In this document: in pieces, positions 6,625-14,444 of the stretch
How positions within the stretch are numbered: position 1 is the stretch's first letter
How the letters are laid out: each line of letters opens with the position of its first letter
NCBI GenBank assembly: GCA_902497095.1
Contig: CABVDD010000037.1
Span: 1 to 18,993, forward strand
From: an uncultured Faecalicoccus sp.
Lineage (GTDB): Bacteria > Bacillota_I > Bacilli_A > Erysipelotrichales > Erysipelotrichaceae
Direction of reading: 5' to 3'
Length of the DNA stretch: 18,993 nucleotides
The notes under the pieces: generated by a model
Seen by the model: only the letters and a program-made list of their open reading frames with translations
What the model was told of the DNA's origin: nothing
Database searches by the model: none
Made by a program: the position numbers and the translations under genes

Positions 6625-9105
6625 ATGATGAAACATAGATTTAGATATTATTCCAAAAATAAAAGGTTGACTTTTAGATTTACATGTATTTTATGCTCTT
6701 CTCTTTTGGTAATCCTATTTTCTTTATTTATGCAAAATCATTTCTTCGAAACCAAAAAAATGCACAATGAAAAATTATATGGCTCCTGGCATGGTGCTGA
6801 ATATAATATCAAAGATTCAGAAATTTCGGATCTTTTAGATAATAGAATGATTTCTCAAACTGGTTTTCTCTATGCTCTTGGAGATGTACAGTTTAACAAT
6901 AATTTCCAAGGGTCTATTGGATATGTCGATGATACCTTTCTTGAACTTTCTAATATTGATTTTATGAAAGGTGACATGCCAGATGAAAAAGATGAAATTG
7001 CTATTGAAAAAATGAAATTAGATCAAATGGGATTGGATTATTCTTTGAACCAAACCATTTCTATTCAATTGGTTCATGATGATGAAATTATATCCAAAGA
7101 GTACCGACTCTGTGGAATCCTCAACAACTATTCTGCCACATGGACTTCCAGAGGCAGGCTTTTAAGCTTCTTCATAACCAAGGATCCAACGATCAAGCCT
7201 ATTGAAGAATCTGTCTTTTTCAAAGTTAATGATAAATATCTGGAATCTATTGAGGACTTAAATCAAAAAATGCTTCATGATTTGGTAATCAACACAAATG
7301 TTGAATTTGTTTATGATCCACTATCTTCCCAAAATTTACCTTATACGATACTTTTTGGATGTGCAATAATCTACACCCTCTTATTATTGATCTATACATT
7401 TCGACAATGGACAAATGCTCACAGTCGTGAACTTCAGATGCTAAAGGCCATGGGAGCTGATACAAGCTCTTTTCTTCAAGACTTTACAGAATTAATGGGG
7501 AAATCTCTGCTGGTCCCTGCCGCTTTATTTATAAGTTCTATTATCATTTTCTCTATTCCATTAATGCAGATCTTTGTCACTTTAATAATATATCTTCTTA
7601 GTTTGGGCATAGTATTTGCCAACTGCTGCTTCATGGTTTCAAGAATTCCTGTAAATATTAATTCTTTTACAGAAGATACTACGATCATAAAGAAAACTAT
7701 AAAAGTGAAATACAAGAAAATAACTCCTTTTAGACTGATGATTCGTTCATTCCGTTTTCATTGGATACAAGAATTATTGCAGATAATGATTTGTATTTTA
7801 ATGATAACTACAGCATATATATCATTAACACATACGATTCAAAATGATTCACGTTTGAAACAAATTGGAAAAATGCCGGATATTTCCATAAGCACCATCC
7901 CTGAAACTTATTATACGATTGAAACGGAAAATCTAATAATCAATGCCAATGCTTATCCAATAATTGATGAAAACAAGCTTAATCAATATATCCAGAATAA
8001 TGCACTTACTGCTTTCAAAACTTATTATATGGATTTGAGATATTATGCTGATTGGGATTCTATTGATCAGTCTCCTATGTGGAATGATAAGTTCTCAGAG
8101 ACCCTGTCTTTTAATAGATGGATCAGAGAGGATTGGAATAATGTTAAACGACTCTTCCCGGATATATACAGTTCTCAAGATACTTCCTATTATGATTTTT
8201 TATCAAGTCATATTGATGAAGGTGAATGGAACCAGGAAGATTTTGATCAAGGAGATACAATTTATATTTACTTACCTGAATACACGGGAGAGTATATAAC
8301 AAAAGAATCGATTCCTGATTATAGTTCGGATCCGAACACATTTTATGATACCGATCTTATTTATCAAGATCAAACGCTGCATGTAGGAGATACGATTACC
8401 TTGCAAGCCAAAAATCAAATACCAAAAACCTGTAAGGTCGGAGGTATTATTCGACAATATTTCGACTCAAGTGAGGTCGGTATACCGAATAACCTGTATC
8501 AAATTTTTGTTTCATCCAGTTTTTATGGCGAACAGCAACCTGTTAGCAATATTGATTTATATCTTCCTCAAGATGAAACGAGTGAAAATTTAGAATCCCA
8601 TTATTCCGGGTTAGCAGCAAAAGATGGATATCATTTTTATAATACCGCTCAGGAAAAAAGAAAAGAACGAGAAATCATTCAGAATGACTTGGTTTTATTC
8701 ACGGTTATACTAATCGCAATCTTTTGTATACTAACATTTACCCAAGTTTTATTTATTTCACATAAAAGAAAAGAACTGAAATATCAATATAAAGTTTTTT
8801 ATCAACTAGGCATTTCTTCCTCTGTTTTTCATCAGATACAAAGAATAGAATTATTAATCAAGATTCCTTTGATCTTAGCTGTATCTTTTGGCTTATTCAC
8901 GTGTTTACAATATATATCCTATCTACCTAATAAACGTTTGATGGATCCTTTTGTATCGCGCTTTTCAGAAGAATACTGGTCATGGCCTATTTTTATAATT
9001 ATAAATATCTGTTTTATCCTTATCATTGCAATATGTTCATTCATGATATATAGAAAACAAAAAAAAGAAAAGAGGATAGTATATGGAACCCATCATAACA
9101 CTTAA
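6625..9105 (+). CDS. ABC transporter permease, double FtsX/MacB-type
   Basis: 826-aa membrane component of an ABC transporter. Layout by hydropathy: a membrane segment at ~18-37; an extracellular domain of ~200 residues; segments near 240-260, 292-312 and 316-338; another at ~380-402; a second extracellular domain of ~290 residues (Tyr/Asp/Glu-rich); then segments near 691-714, 747-770 and 792-814. Two FtsX halves with large outside domains fit MacB/Vex/LolCE-like exporters or resistance transporters rather than a substrate importer. The start ATG (6625, or 6628) follows AAAAGAGTGAACGATT. Its 3' end overlaps the ATPase gene by 23 bp, so the two are a pair. The adjacent response regulator and kinase suggest response to, or protection from, a secreted or cell-envelope-active compound. 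Substrate unknown. Confidence 0.85.
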   Translation: MMKHRFRYYSKNKRLTFRFTCILCSSLLVILFSLFMQNHFFETKKMHNEKLYGSWHGAEYNIKDSEISDLLDNRMISQTGFLYALGDVQFNNNFQGSIGYVDDTFLELSNIDFMKGDMPDEKDEIAIEKMKLDQMGLDYSLNQTISIQLVHDDEIISKEYRLCGILNNYSATWTSRGRLLSFFITKDPTIKPIEESVFFKVNDKYLESIEDLNQKMLHDLVINTNVEFVYDPLSSQNLPYTILFGCAIIYTLLLLIYTFRQWTNAHSRELQMLKAMGADTSSFLQDFTELMGKSLLVPAALFISSIIIFSIPLMQIFVTLIIYLLSLGIVFANCCFMVSRIPVNINSFTEDTTIIKKTIKVKYKKITPFRLMIRSFRFHWIQELLQIMICILMITTAYISLTHTIQNDSRLKQIGKMPDISISTIPETYYTIETENLIINANAYPIIDENKLNQYIQNNALTAFKTYYMDLRYYADWDSIDQSPMWNDKFSETLSFNRWIREDWNNVKRLFPDIYSSQDTSYYDFLSSHIDEGEWNQEDFDQGDTIYIYLPEYTGEYITKESIPDYSSDPNTFYDTDLIYQDQTLHVGDTITLQAKNQIPKTCKVGGIIRQYFDSSEVGIPNNLYQIFVSSSFYGEQQPVSNIDLYLPQDETSENLESHYSGLAAKDGYHFYNTAQEKRKEREIIQNDLVLFTVILIAIFCILTFTQVLFISHKRKELKYQYKVFYQLGISSSVFHQIQRIELLIKIPLILAVSFGLFTCLQYISYLPNKRLMDPFVSRFSEEYWSWPIFIIINICFILIIAICSFMIYRKQKKEKRIVYGTHHNT

Positions 9106-9778
9106 TCAAGTTAATAAAACTTACTATGGCCTCACAGCCCCTACTCATGCTTTACAGGACTGTACCTTATCCATCATGCAGGGAACATTTACCTGTATCG
9201 TGGGAAAAAGCGGATGTGGTAAATCTACCCTATTAAATAGTATAGGTGGTCTCATTAAAATTGACTCTGGCTCTATCATTGTCAAAGGAAAAGACTTGCG
9301 ACAAATGACAAAAAAAGAACTGGCAAAATTTCGTAGACAAAATATCGGTTTTATCTTCCAGTTTTTTAATCTTCTCCAGGAAGAAACCATTATAGAAAAT
9401 TTAATGATTCCTTTTGATCTGAATCATGAAAAAGTTCAGGAATCTTTTCTTAATGAAATAATAAACGCTTTGGAACTATCCGATCTGCTAAACAAATTTC
9501 CGCATGAACTATCCGGTGGTGAGCAACAACGAGTCGCTATTGCCCGAGCACTCATCCGCAAGCCCGTTATTGTTTTAGCAGATGAGCCTACCGGGAATCT
9601 GGACCGTGAAAATACACGACAAGTAATCAAATTACTGAGAGAGTGCCAAAAGCGATTTAGTCAAACTATATTGATGGTGACGCATGACATTGAGCTTGCT
9701 AAAGGAGCCGATGCCTTAATTTATATGGAAGATGGCCACATCGTACACCATAAAAAGTGGCAAAATGATAATATGTAG
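9083..9778 (+). CDS. ABC transporter ATP-binding protein, MacB/LolD type
   Basis: 231-aa ATPase with all motifs: Walker A GKSGCGKST (41-49), Q-loop Gln93 (FIFQFFNLL), signature LSGGEQQR (143-150), Walker B VIVLADEP (162-169) with GNLD after it, and H-loop His201 (VTHD). The FNLL motif and EPTGNLD are typical of the MacB/LolD/FtsE subgroup that pairs with FtsX-like permeases. The start overlaps the permease gene and has AGAGGAT upstream. It powers the permease encoded just before it. A gap of 52 bp separates it from the response regulator and contains TATAAT at 9798-9803, so a weak internal promoter is possible. Confidence 0.95.
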   Translation: MEPIITLNQVNKTYYGLTAPTHALQDCTLSIMQGTFTCIVGKSGCGKSTLLNSIGGLIKIDSGSIIVKGKDLRQMTKKELAKFRRQNIGFIFQFFNLLQEETIIENLMIPFDLNHEKVQESFLNEIINALELSDLLNKFPHELSGGEQQRVAIARALIRKPVIVLADEPTGNLDRENTRQVIKLLRECQKRFSQTILMVTHDIELAKGADALIYMEDGHIVHHKKWQNDNM

Positions 9779-9830
9779 ATAATAAATTATACAGATATAA
9801 TAAAAGAAAGAATAAAGGTGAGCGGAACTT

Positions 9831-10487
9831 ATGCATATCTTACTGGTTGAGGACGATCGAGATCTGGCTAATACGCTGGCAGAAATTTTAGAAAAGAAAG
9901 GATATAGTACCACTGTGTGTTATAACTACCTTCAGGCTTATCATGAACTTGAACACTCCTTTGATTGTTTTCTCTTGGATCAAATACTGCCCGATGGAAA
10001 TGGTCTGGAACTTTGTCGGCTGATTCGCGAACGAAGTACGTCTCCGATCTTGATTATTTCCAGTGATACTACTGAATCCAGCATTCTAAAAGGGTATGCT
10101 TTGGAAGCCGATGATTATATCGAAAAGCCTTTCCGTTTAAACGTCTTCCTTGCTAAATTAGAATCCGTGCTACGGCGTTCGGGTAAACTCAGCAGTGAAA
10201 TCACCGTGGACGAATTTTGTTTGTCTACAGAATTGAAGACTCTATTTGTACATGACCAGTCCATTGGTTTGACATTAACAGAAAGTATCATTTTGGAATC
10301 CCTCCTTCGTTCTTATCCCCATGTCTGTTCAAGACAACAGATCATACATAATATATTTGATAAGACCAGTAATATAACTTCGGCATCAACCTTAAACGTT
10401 CGCCTTTCTGAACTAAGAAAAAAATTAGGAACCTATGCCTCTCATTTAGAAGCTATTCATAATAGTGGATTAAGGTGGAAGAAATGA
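9831..10487 (+). CDS. OmpR-family response regulator
   Basis: 218 aa. The receiver domain (1-~118) has the acidic pair Asp8/Asp9 in LLVEDD, phosphoacceptor Asp50 (FLLDQILPDGNG), Ser77/Ser78 and Lys99 (EKPF). The C-terminal winged helix (~125-218) ends with SASTLNVRLSELRKKL and LRWKK, the DNA-binding part of the OmpR family. The start has AAAGGTGAGCGG nine or so bases upstream. It overlaps the kinase gene by four bases. Likely targets are the paired 11-bp repeats at 6561 and 11701, giving autoregulation of the operon and control of the small secreted protein. Confidence 0.95.
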   Translation: MHILLVEDDRDLANTLAEILEKKGYSTTVCYNYLQAYHELEHSFDCFLLDQILPDGNGLELCRLIRERSTSPILIISSDTTESSILKGYALEADDYIEKPFRLNVFLAKLESVLRRSGKLSSEITVDEFCLSTELKTLFVHDQSIGLTLTESIILESLLRSYPHVCSRQQIIHNIFDKTSNITSASTLNVRLSELRKKLGTYASHLEAIHNSGLRWKK

Positions 10488-11611
10488 AGCGTATAAGAAT
10501 TATTTTGCTTGTTTTATGTTTATTATCTTTTTTGTTTTCTTTTGCATTATGGATAAGTCATTATCAAGATACCTTAAGTGTACTGATTAGTAGTACTGAC
10601 CCAATTGATATAGTGTTTGATGGATTTGATGAGACAGATGTCAACGAATCCAGTAACGCATTGTTGGAAAAAGGATATGGTCAAGGAACTCGACATTTTA
10701 TTCGCGATCAAGTCTTAACAAATCCATATACAATTGGAATGGTCTTCTCATTTATGGGGGTAATCGTGATCATGGTAATAACTACCTTTTACTCCAGTTA
10801 TAAAGAAAAAAGGAACAAAGATAAAGTACTGGAAGCTTTAAAAGATGGGCAGGTAATAGACGGTGACCCTTTCTTCGATACCATGGAATCTATTCGTAAA
10901 CAATATCAGTCCCGGCTCAAAGATATGGCATTGGATCATGATAGCCAGAATCAAGAATTGGAAAATATAGCGCATCAAATGAAATCGACACTATCCACCA
11001 TCCTTTTGCATGTTGATCAAATCTCTGACAAAGGAAACGAAAATCACAAAGAACTTATTGTCAATCAAGTAAACCGCTGTAATGATGCATTAAATCACTT
11101 TTTAAAAGGTTATGATGTTCGCTCTAATTTGACAAATTATCATTATGAAATCAAAAATATCGCAGAATGTGTTCGATCAGCCATAAATCAAGTGGATTAT
11201 ATAGCTGCTCATAAAGGACTAACCATTCATAGCAAATTAGAAGACTGCACTATGGCTCTGGATGCTTTTTGGATACAGGAAGCCATGGAAACCCTCTTAA
11301 TGAATGCTATTGAATCTGCCTATCCAAATTCAATTATTAATGTAAATGTTAAAAAAGTTTCTAATGAATTACAAATCTTGATTATAAATAAAGGAGATTG
11401 TCCCAAAGATATCCAAACGATGTTTGTAAGATATAATTCTTCCCGTAGAAATCAAGAACATTATGGTATCGGGTTACACATGGTTCAAACAGTTTGTAAA
11501 AATCATATGGGACATATTTCTGCTTCTTATCAGGATAAAAAAATGATCATAAAAATTGTTTTACCTCTTCATCGATTAGAAAGTATTACATATTCTCAAA
11601 ATAATGGATGA
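10484..11611 (+). CDS. Sensor histidine kinase
   Basis: 375 aa from the ATG at 10484, which has AAGGTGG five bases upstream and overlaps the regulator's TGA. A GTG nine bases earlier is less likely. Membrane segments are at about 5-25 and 83-103, enclosing an ~58-residue extracellular loop. The H-box His is near residue 164 (ENIAHQMKSTLSTI), with the usual Pro after the His replaced. The ATPase domain has an N-box (TLLMNAIESA, Asn near 274) and a G2 box (HYGIGLHMV near 327-335), while the G1 region (NKGD) is reduced. The short sensor loop resembles kinases that sense in the membrane or through a partner ABC transporter. It forms a pair with the regulator and probably monitors a peptide or envelope stress handled by the ABC transporter. 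Confidence 0.9.
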   Translation: MKRIRIILLVLCLLSFLFSFALWISHYQDTLSVLISSTDPIDIVFDGFDETDVNESSNALLEKGYGQGTRHFIRDQVLTNPYTIGMVFSFMGVIVIMVITTFYSSYKEKRNKDKVLEALKDGQVIDGDPFFDTMESIRKQYQSRLKDMALDHDSQNQELENIAHQMKSTLSTILLHVDQISDKGNENHKELIVNQVNRCNDALNHFLKGYDVRSNLTNYHYEIKNIAECVRSAINQVDYIAAHKGLTIHSKLEDCTMALDAFWIQEAMETLLMNAIESAYPNSIINVNVKKVSNELQILIINKGDCPKDIQTMFVRYNSSRRNQEHYGIGLHMVQTVCKNHMGHISASYQDKKMIIKIVLPLHRLESITYSQNNG

Positions 11612-11700
11612 CACTTTTTCAACATATTGCATGTCTTTAAGGCTTTGATGTGAAAGTAGTAAATTAATTTTATAGAATTCTAATTATAAAAAATAACATT

Positions 11701-11734
11701 TGTAATATTTCTGTAATATATGGTGTTATATAAT
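11701..11734 (+). promoter_or_regulatory. Putative response-regulator box and promoter of the small secreted gene
   Basis: TGTAATAT occurs at 11701-11708 and again at 11712-11719, an 11-bp step. A perfect TATAAT (11729-11734) starts 17 bp after the second repeat begins. This closely matches the box at 6561-6594 in sequence and geometry. There is no recognisable -35 hexamer, so transcription probably depends on the regulator encoded upstream. Confidence 0.6.
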
Positions 11735-11766
11735 TTCAATAAGAAAAAGAAATGGAGGTGACTGTT

Positions 11767-12126
11767 ATGAAAAAAATCAAAAGTATTATAATGTCCATAA
11801 TAATTTGTTCAACGCTATTCTCTGCTTTGCCTGTTTTTGCCCAAGAAAATCAAAATAGTCAAATTATGCAACAGGAAATTACAACAAGAGAATTGATGAA
11901 ATGGCAAGGTAGCATGACGTATCATTGTGGAAATTCATATGTTACCATTGTAGCAACAGTATTGAGAACTCCTAGTGGAACAACTACAGTCAAAGCAGAA
12001 GTAACTTCTGGCAATGGATATATTATTACACAAAGCCTGGACATGACTAGTTTCCACGTATCTGGCTTAGCATATGCTAACGCAAGTGGACAATTTTCTT
12101 ATATGATTCCAGTTTATCCAGTCTAA
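11767..12126 (+). CDS. Small secreted protein of unknown function
   Basis: 119 aa from the ATG at 11767, placed six bases after GGAGGTGA. An in-frame ATG at 11752 falls inside or ahead of that ribosome site. A signal peptide (MKKIKSIIMSIIICSTLFSALPVFA) precedes QENQNSQ. The mature ~94 residues are Thr/Ser/Gly/Val-rich, beta-like, with one Cys (TYHCGNSYVTI) and no family I recognise. It has its own promoter with the paired repeats and is the last gene of the ABC-TCS unit. It may be the system's product, such as an exported peptide or a substrate or signal handled by the transporter and kinase. That role is inferred from position and regulation only. Confidence 0.75.
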   Translation: MKKIKSIIMSIIICSTLFSALPVFAQENQNSQIMQQEITTRELMKWQGSMTYHCGNSYVTIVATVLRTPSGTTTVKAEVTSGNGYIITQSLDMTSFHVSGLAYANASGQFSYMIPVYPV

Positions 12127-12221
12127 TTAACTAAAATTTTAATGTCCACGTGTACAAAAGGCTAACAAACTTAGGGGCTTCTCCCAAACTAATTTGGATT
12201 ATTAATCAGATTTATGCAAAA

Positions 12222-12286
12222 ATATCTCTGAAAAGAATAAAGTTATGATCATATGATAAGTTTCTCTTCCAGAGGTATTTTCTTTT
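12222..12286 (+). terminator. Long imperfect hairpin with T-rich tail
   Basis: ATATCTCTG (12222-12230) pairs with CAGAGGTAT (12270-12278) with one G-U. Inside are further matching arms (AAGA with TCTT, AAAGTTAT with ATAAGTTT allowing a G-G mismatch). TTTTCTTTT follows (12278-12286). It lies about 95 bases after the small secreted gene and ends that transcription unit. It is also near the 3' end of the opposing pseudogene. Confidence 0.6.
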
Positions 12287-12305
12287 GCTCAGACTTTTTA
12301 ATCTA

Positions 12306-12690
12306 TTATTTTAACACTCTAATAATTCCAGATGTACTAATTTGAGATACAGTAACATAACTAGCCCCATTTTACCAAGAAATATACTTCATTTGGACCA
12401 TTATCAGAATCGAATAAAGCTACATGGCTATACGGAGCAGCTGCACATGGTCCCCCTACACAGATATCGCCAGGCTGAAGAATTTCATTCATAAAATTTA
12501 AAATTCCGTTTGTATTTTTCTGAGTTACAAAATCTTGAACATAGCCGGTTAATCCACAATTAATTCTAGTTCCGTTAAAATAATGTTCTAACACATTACC
12601 AGCATAATCCCAATACTATGCTCCATAATAACCATCTAAATCATAACTTTTATTAATAGTTTCATTTTTAATTTGCTGATAAGTTGCCAT
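12306..12690 (-). pseudogene. Decayed CHAP endolysin paralog
   Basis: On the minus strand an ATG at 12690 with AGGAGG upstream begins MATYQQIKNETINKSYDLDGYYGA and is then cut by TAG. Reading through gives YWDY in place of QCWDF, so the catalytic Cys position is Tyr and the preceding Gln is the stop. The frame continues with LEHYFNGTRINCGLTGYVQDFVTQK, then EILQPGDICV and AAPYSHVALFDSDNG, closely matching the intact gene at 2508-3242. At YFLVKWG the frame hits a stop (12361), but the matching tail SYVTVSQISTSGIIRVLK continues in another frame to TAA at 12306. The wall-binding half is absent. Damage is therefore threefold: nonsense, active-site loss and frameshift. A translation restart at 12594 could give a 77-aa fragment without the nucleophile. 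Confidence 0.85.
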
Positions 12691-12806
12691 AATATTTTCC
12701 TCCTAATTAGTAGAAATTGATCGGTCTTTTTCTACAATCACATCTTAACTCATTTTTATTTAGCAATTGAGCAAATGGTTTTTTAATATTTTTTATATCT
12801 CTATTC

Positions 12807-12829
12807 AAAAAGTAAATAAGTTACTTTTT
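12807..12829 (-). terminator. AT-rich inverted repeat at the end of the conjugation block
   Basis: AAAAAGTAA (12807-12815) and TTACTTTTT (12821-12829) form a perfect 9-bp stem with a 5-base loop that includes the stop codon of the lysozyme-CHAP gene. As RNA on the minus strand it would end in a run of T, but the stem has almost no G-C pairs. A weak or bidirectional terminator is possible. Confidence 0.35.
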
Positions 12830-14386
12830 CACCGCAAATACCACACCACCATAAGCCGCATTCAATGACTGTAACGTATATGCCTTAGTCTGCCAGTCTG
12901 TCTTGGCTTCTTCAAATGTATTGGTGCGACCATCCAGGTTGCCTTCCTGTACCGTGATATTTGTGCCATCATAAGCAATAACAATGCCCACATGATTGTG
13001 TCCGATTCCTGAGAATACAGCACCTACATCCGGTATAGCCGACAATCGAAACTGATCACTGTTGTAAGTGACAAGCATATTGACCCAATCCCATCCATTG
13101 GCCGTCCAGCTGGGTCCCCAACCATAGATCTCATAGAATCGACCCCACGCAAACCAGGTACACTGCCCATATAAACCTTGCCTGGAATAAGGATTGTTGT
13201 TACCCCAGGCCTCTTGATTATTAAAGTTGGGAGAATCCCCTACATTCATCAGTCCATAGGAATAGTATCGCATCACATGGGGCACATATTCCGGATCCCC
13301 ATAACCGGACGTCCCTAATTTTACCTGCATCTGTTGTGAAAACATCAGGGCATTGGCCTGTGTATAGCCACCAAAATTTGAAATGGCCCAGCCTATATAT
13401 CCATTCCCGTAATTGTATCCCTGAAACGCCAGACTCAATGTATCCCTATCAAAAGGATCTGTACACTTTGCCTGTTTCAAACATTCCGCAAAATACTTGA
13501 TACCGATCTCTACAGAATATTCCGGATCCGTGATTCCATTGGGTGTATTTGGATATTTTTCATTATAGGGACATTCCGAACACTGCATCGGATCATTGCC
13601 TTTTCCTCCGGATTCCTGCATCATGATGGCCTGTACCGCATTGACAAACTGAGGAATTTCATATTGCTCGCAATATTTCTGAATCATCGGTGTGTATTGT
13701 AATACCTCTGCCGATAGAGATATCCCTGATGCCTGTACACTTGTCCCACTCAAAAAGATACCTCCGATCAAAGCACATACCAACACGATCACAACGGCAG
13801 CACTACCGGCCACAGAAGTCAGTGTGACAAACAGCTGATGGATCAAATCTGCTCCTTTTTTTAATAGATCGGCTCCTTTTGTGATTCCTTTCTTTCCGTA
13901 TTGAACGGTCTTTTTGGAGGCAGCGATTCCTTGCTGAGATTTCTTCTTCGCCTCTTTGGCCAGTTTCCTTTGACGATACAAAACCTGAGCTTTTTGATAA
14001 GGAAAAACTTTAGGCAAAGATTCTATTCTTTCTGTTGTCTTGATCTTACTTTCCGGTTTCCATACTCTCTGTTTTTGACGAATGGATCGTGTCTTTTTCC
14101 GTAAAGGTGTCTGTATCTTTTCTTTATCCAAATTCTTTGTTCGTTTTGAGATAAGAGACTGACTAATAGACTGTTTTCCCTTAGATACTACAATATTCGC
14201 CATCTGTTTTGATTGGATCGATATCTGATTTACGGCATACTGATTTGGCGGTTCCTTTTCGGTCGATTCCTGTATCTGTTCCCTTGTCTTAAAAGAGGCC
14301 TGACGAAGATGGCCAGACACAATAGAAGCCTTGTCCAACACCTTGATATCGCGTATGTGTTCTTTTGTCTTGATCGTTCGTACCAT
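12821..14386 (-). CDS. Conjugation-associated lysozyme-like/CHAP cell-wall hydrolase
   Basis: 521 aa from the ATG at 14386, which follows AAAGGA by ten bases. A TTG at 14425 lies inside a hairpin and is rejected. Order: a basic cytoplasmic region (~1-185), a membrane segment (~187-213), a lysozyme/transglycosylase-like domain (~225-355) with likely catalytic Glu258 in MQESGG and GYNYGNGYIGW, and a C-terminal CHAP domain (~395-521) with Cys409 (GQCTWFAWG) and His465 (GHNHVGIV). This two-enzyme layout matches the Tn916 Orf14/CwlT and TcpG-type hydrolases that open peptidoglycan for the conjugation pore. It lies downstream of VirB4 in the conventional position. A hairpin separates it from VirB4, so its expression may be reduced. 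The KGADLLKKGADLI stretch near 170-182 is a short internal duplication. Confidence 0.9.
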   Translation of the reverse strand: MVRTIKTKEHIRDIKVLDKASIVSGHLRQASFKTREQIQESTEKEPPNQYAVNQISIQSKQMANIVVSKGKQSISQSLISKRTKNLDKEKIQTPLRKKTRSIRQKQRVWKPESKIKTTERIESLPKVFPYQKAQVLYRQRKLAKEAKKKSQQGIAASKKTVQYGKKGITKGADLLKKGADLIHQLFVTLTSVAGSAAVVIVLVCALIGGIFLSGTSVQASGISLSAEVLQYTPMIQKYCEQYEIPQFVNAVQAIMMQESGGKGNDPMQCSECPYNEKYPNTPNGITDPEYSVEIGIKYFAECLKQAKCTDPFDRDTLSLAFQGYNYGNGYIGWAISNFGGYTQANALMFSQQMQVKLGTSGYGDPEYVPHVMRYYSYGLMNVGDSPNFNNQEAWGNNNPYSRQGLYGQCTWFAWGRFYEIYGWGPSWTANGWDWVNMLVTYNSDQFRLSAIPDVGAVFSGIGHNHVGIVIAYDGTNITVQEGNLDGRTNTFEEAKTDWQTKAYTLQSLNAAYGGVVFAVKK

Positions 14387-14411
14387 GTATTTCACATCCT
14401 TTCCATAAAAC

Positions 14412-14436
14412 AAAAAGGAGGACAAAAACGTCCTCC
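14412..14436 (-). terminator. Hairpin between VirB4 and the lysozyme-CHAP gene
   Basis: GGAGGAC (14417-14423) and GTCCTCC (14430-14436) form a perfect GC-rich 7-bp stem with a 6-base loop. On the minus strand it is followed by TTTTTGTTTT. It sits nine bases after the VirB4 stop and looks like an intrinsic terminator or attenuator inside the conjugation operon. It also contains a GGAGG that could bind or mask a ribosome. Confidence 0.65.
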
Positions 14437-14444
14437 AAAAAAAG

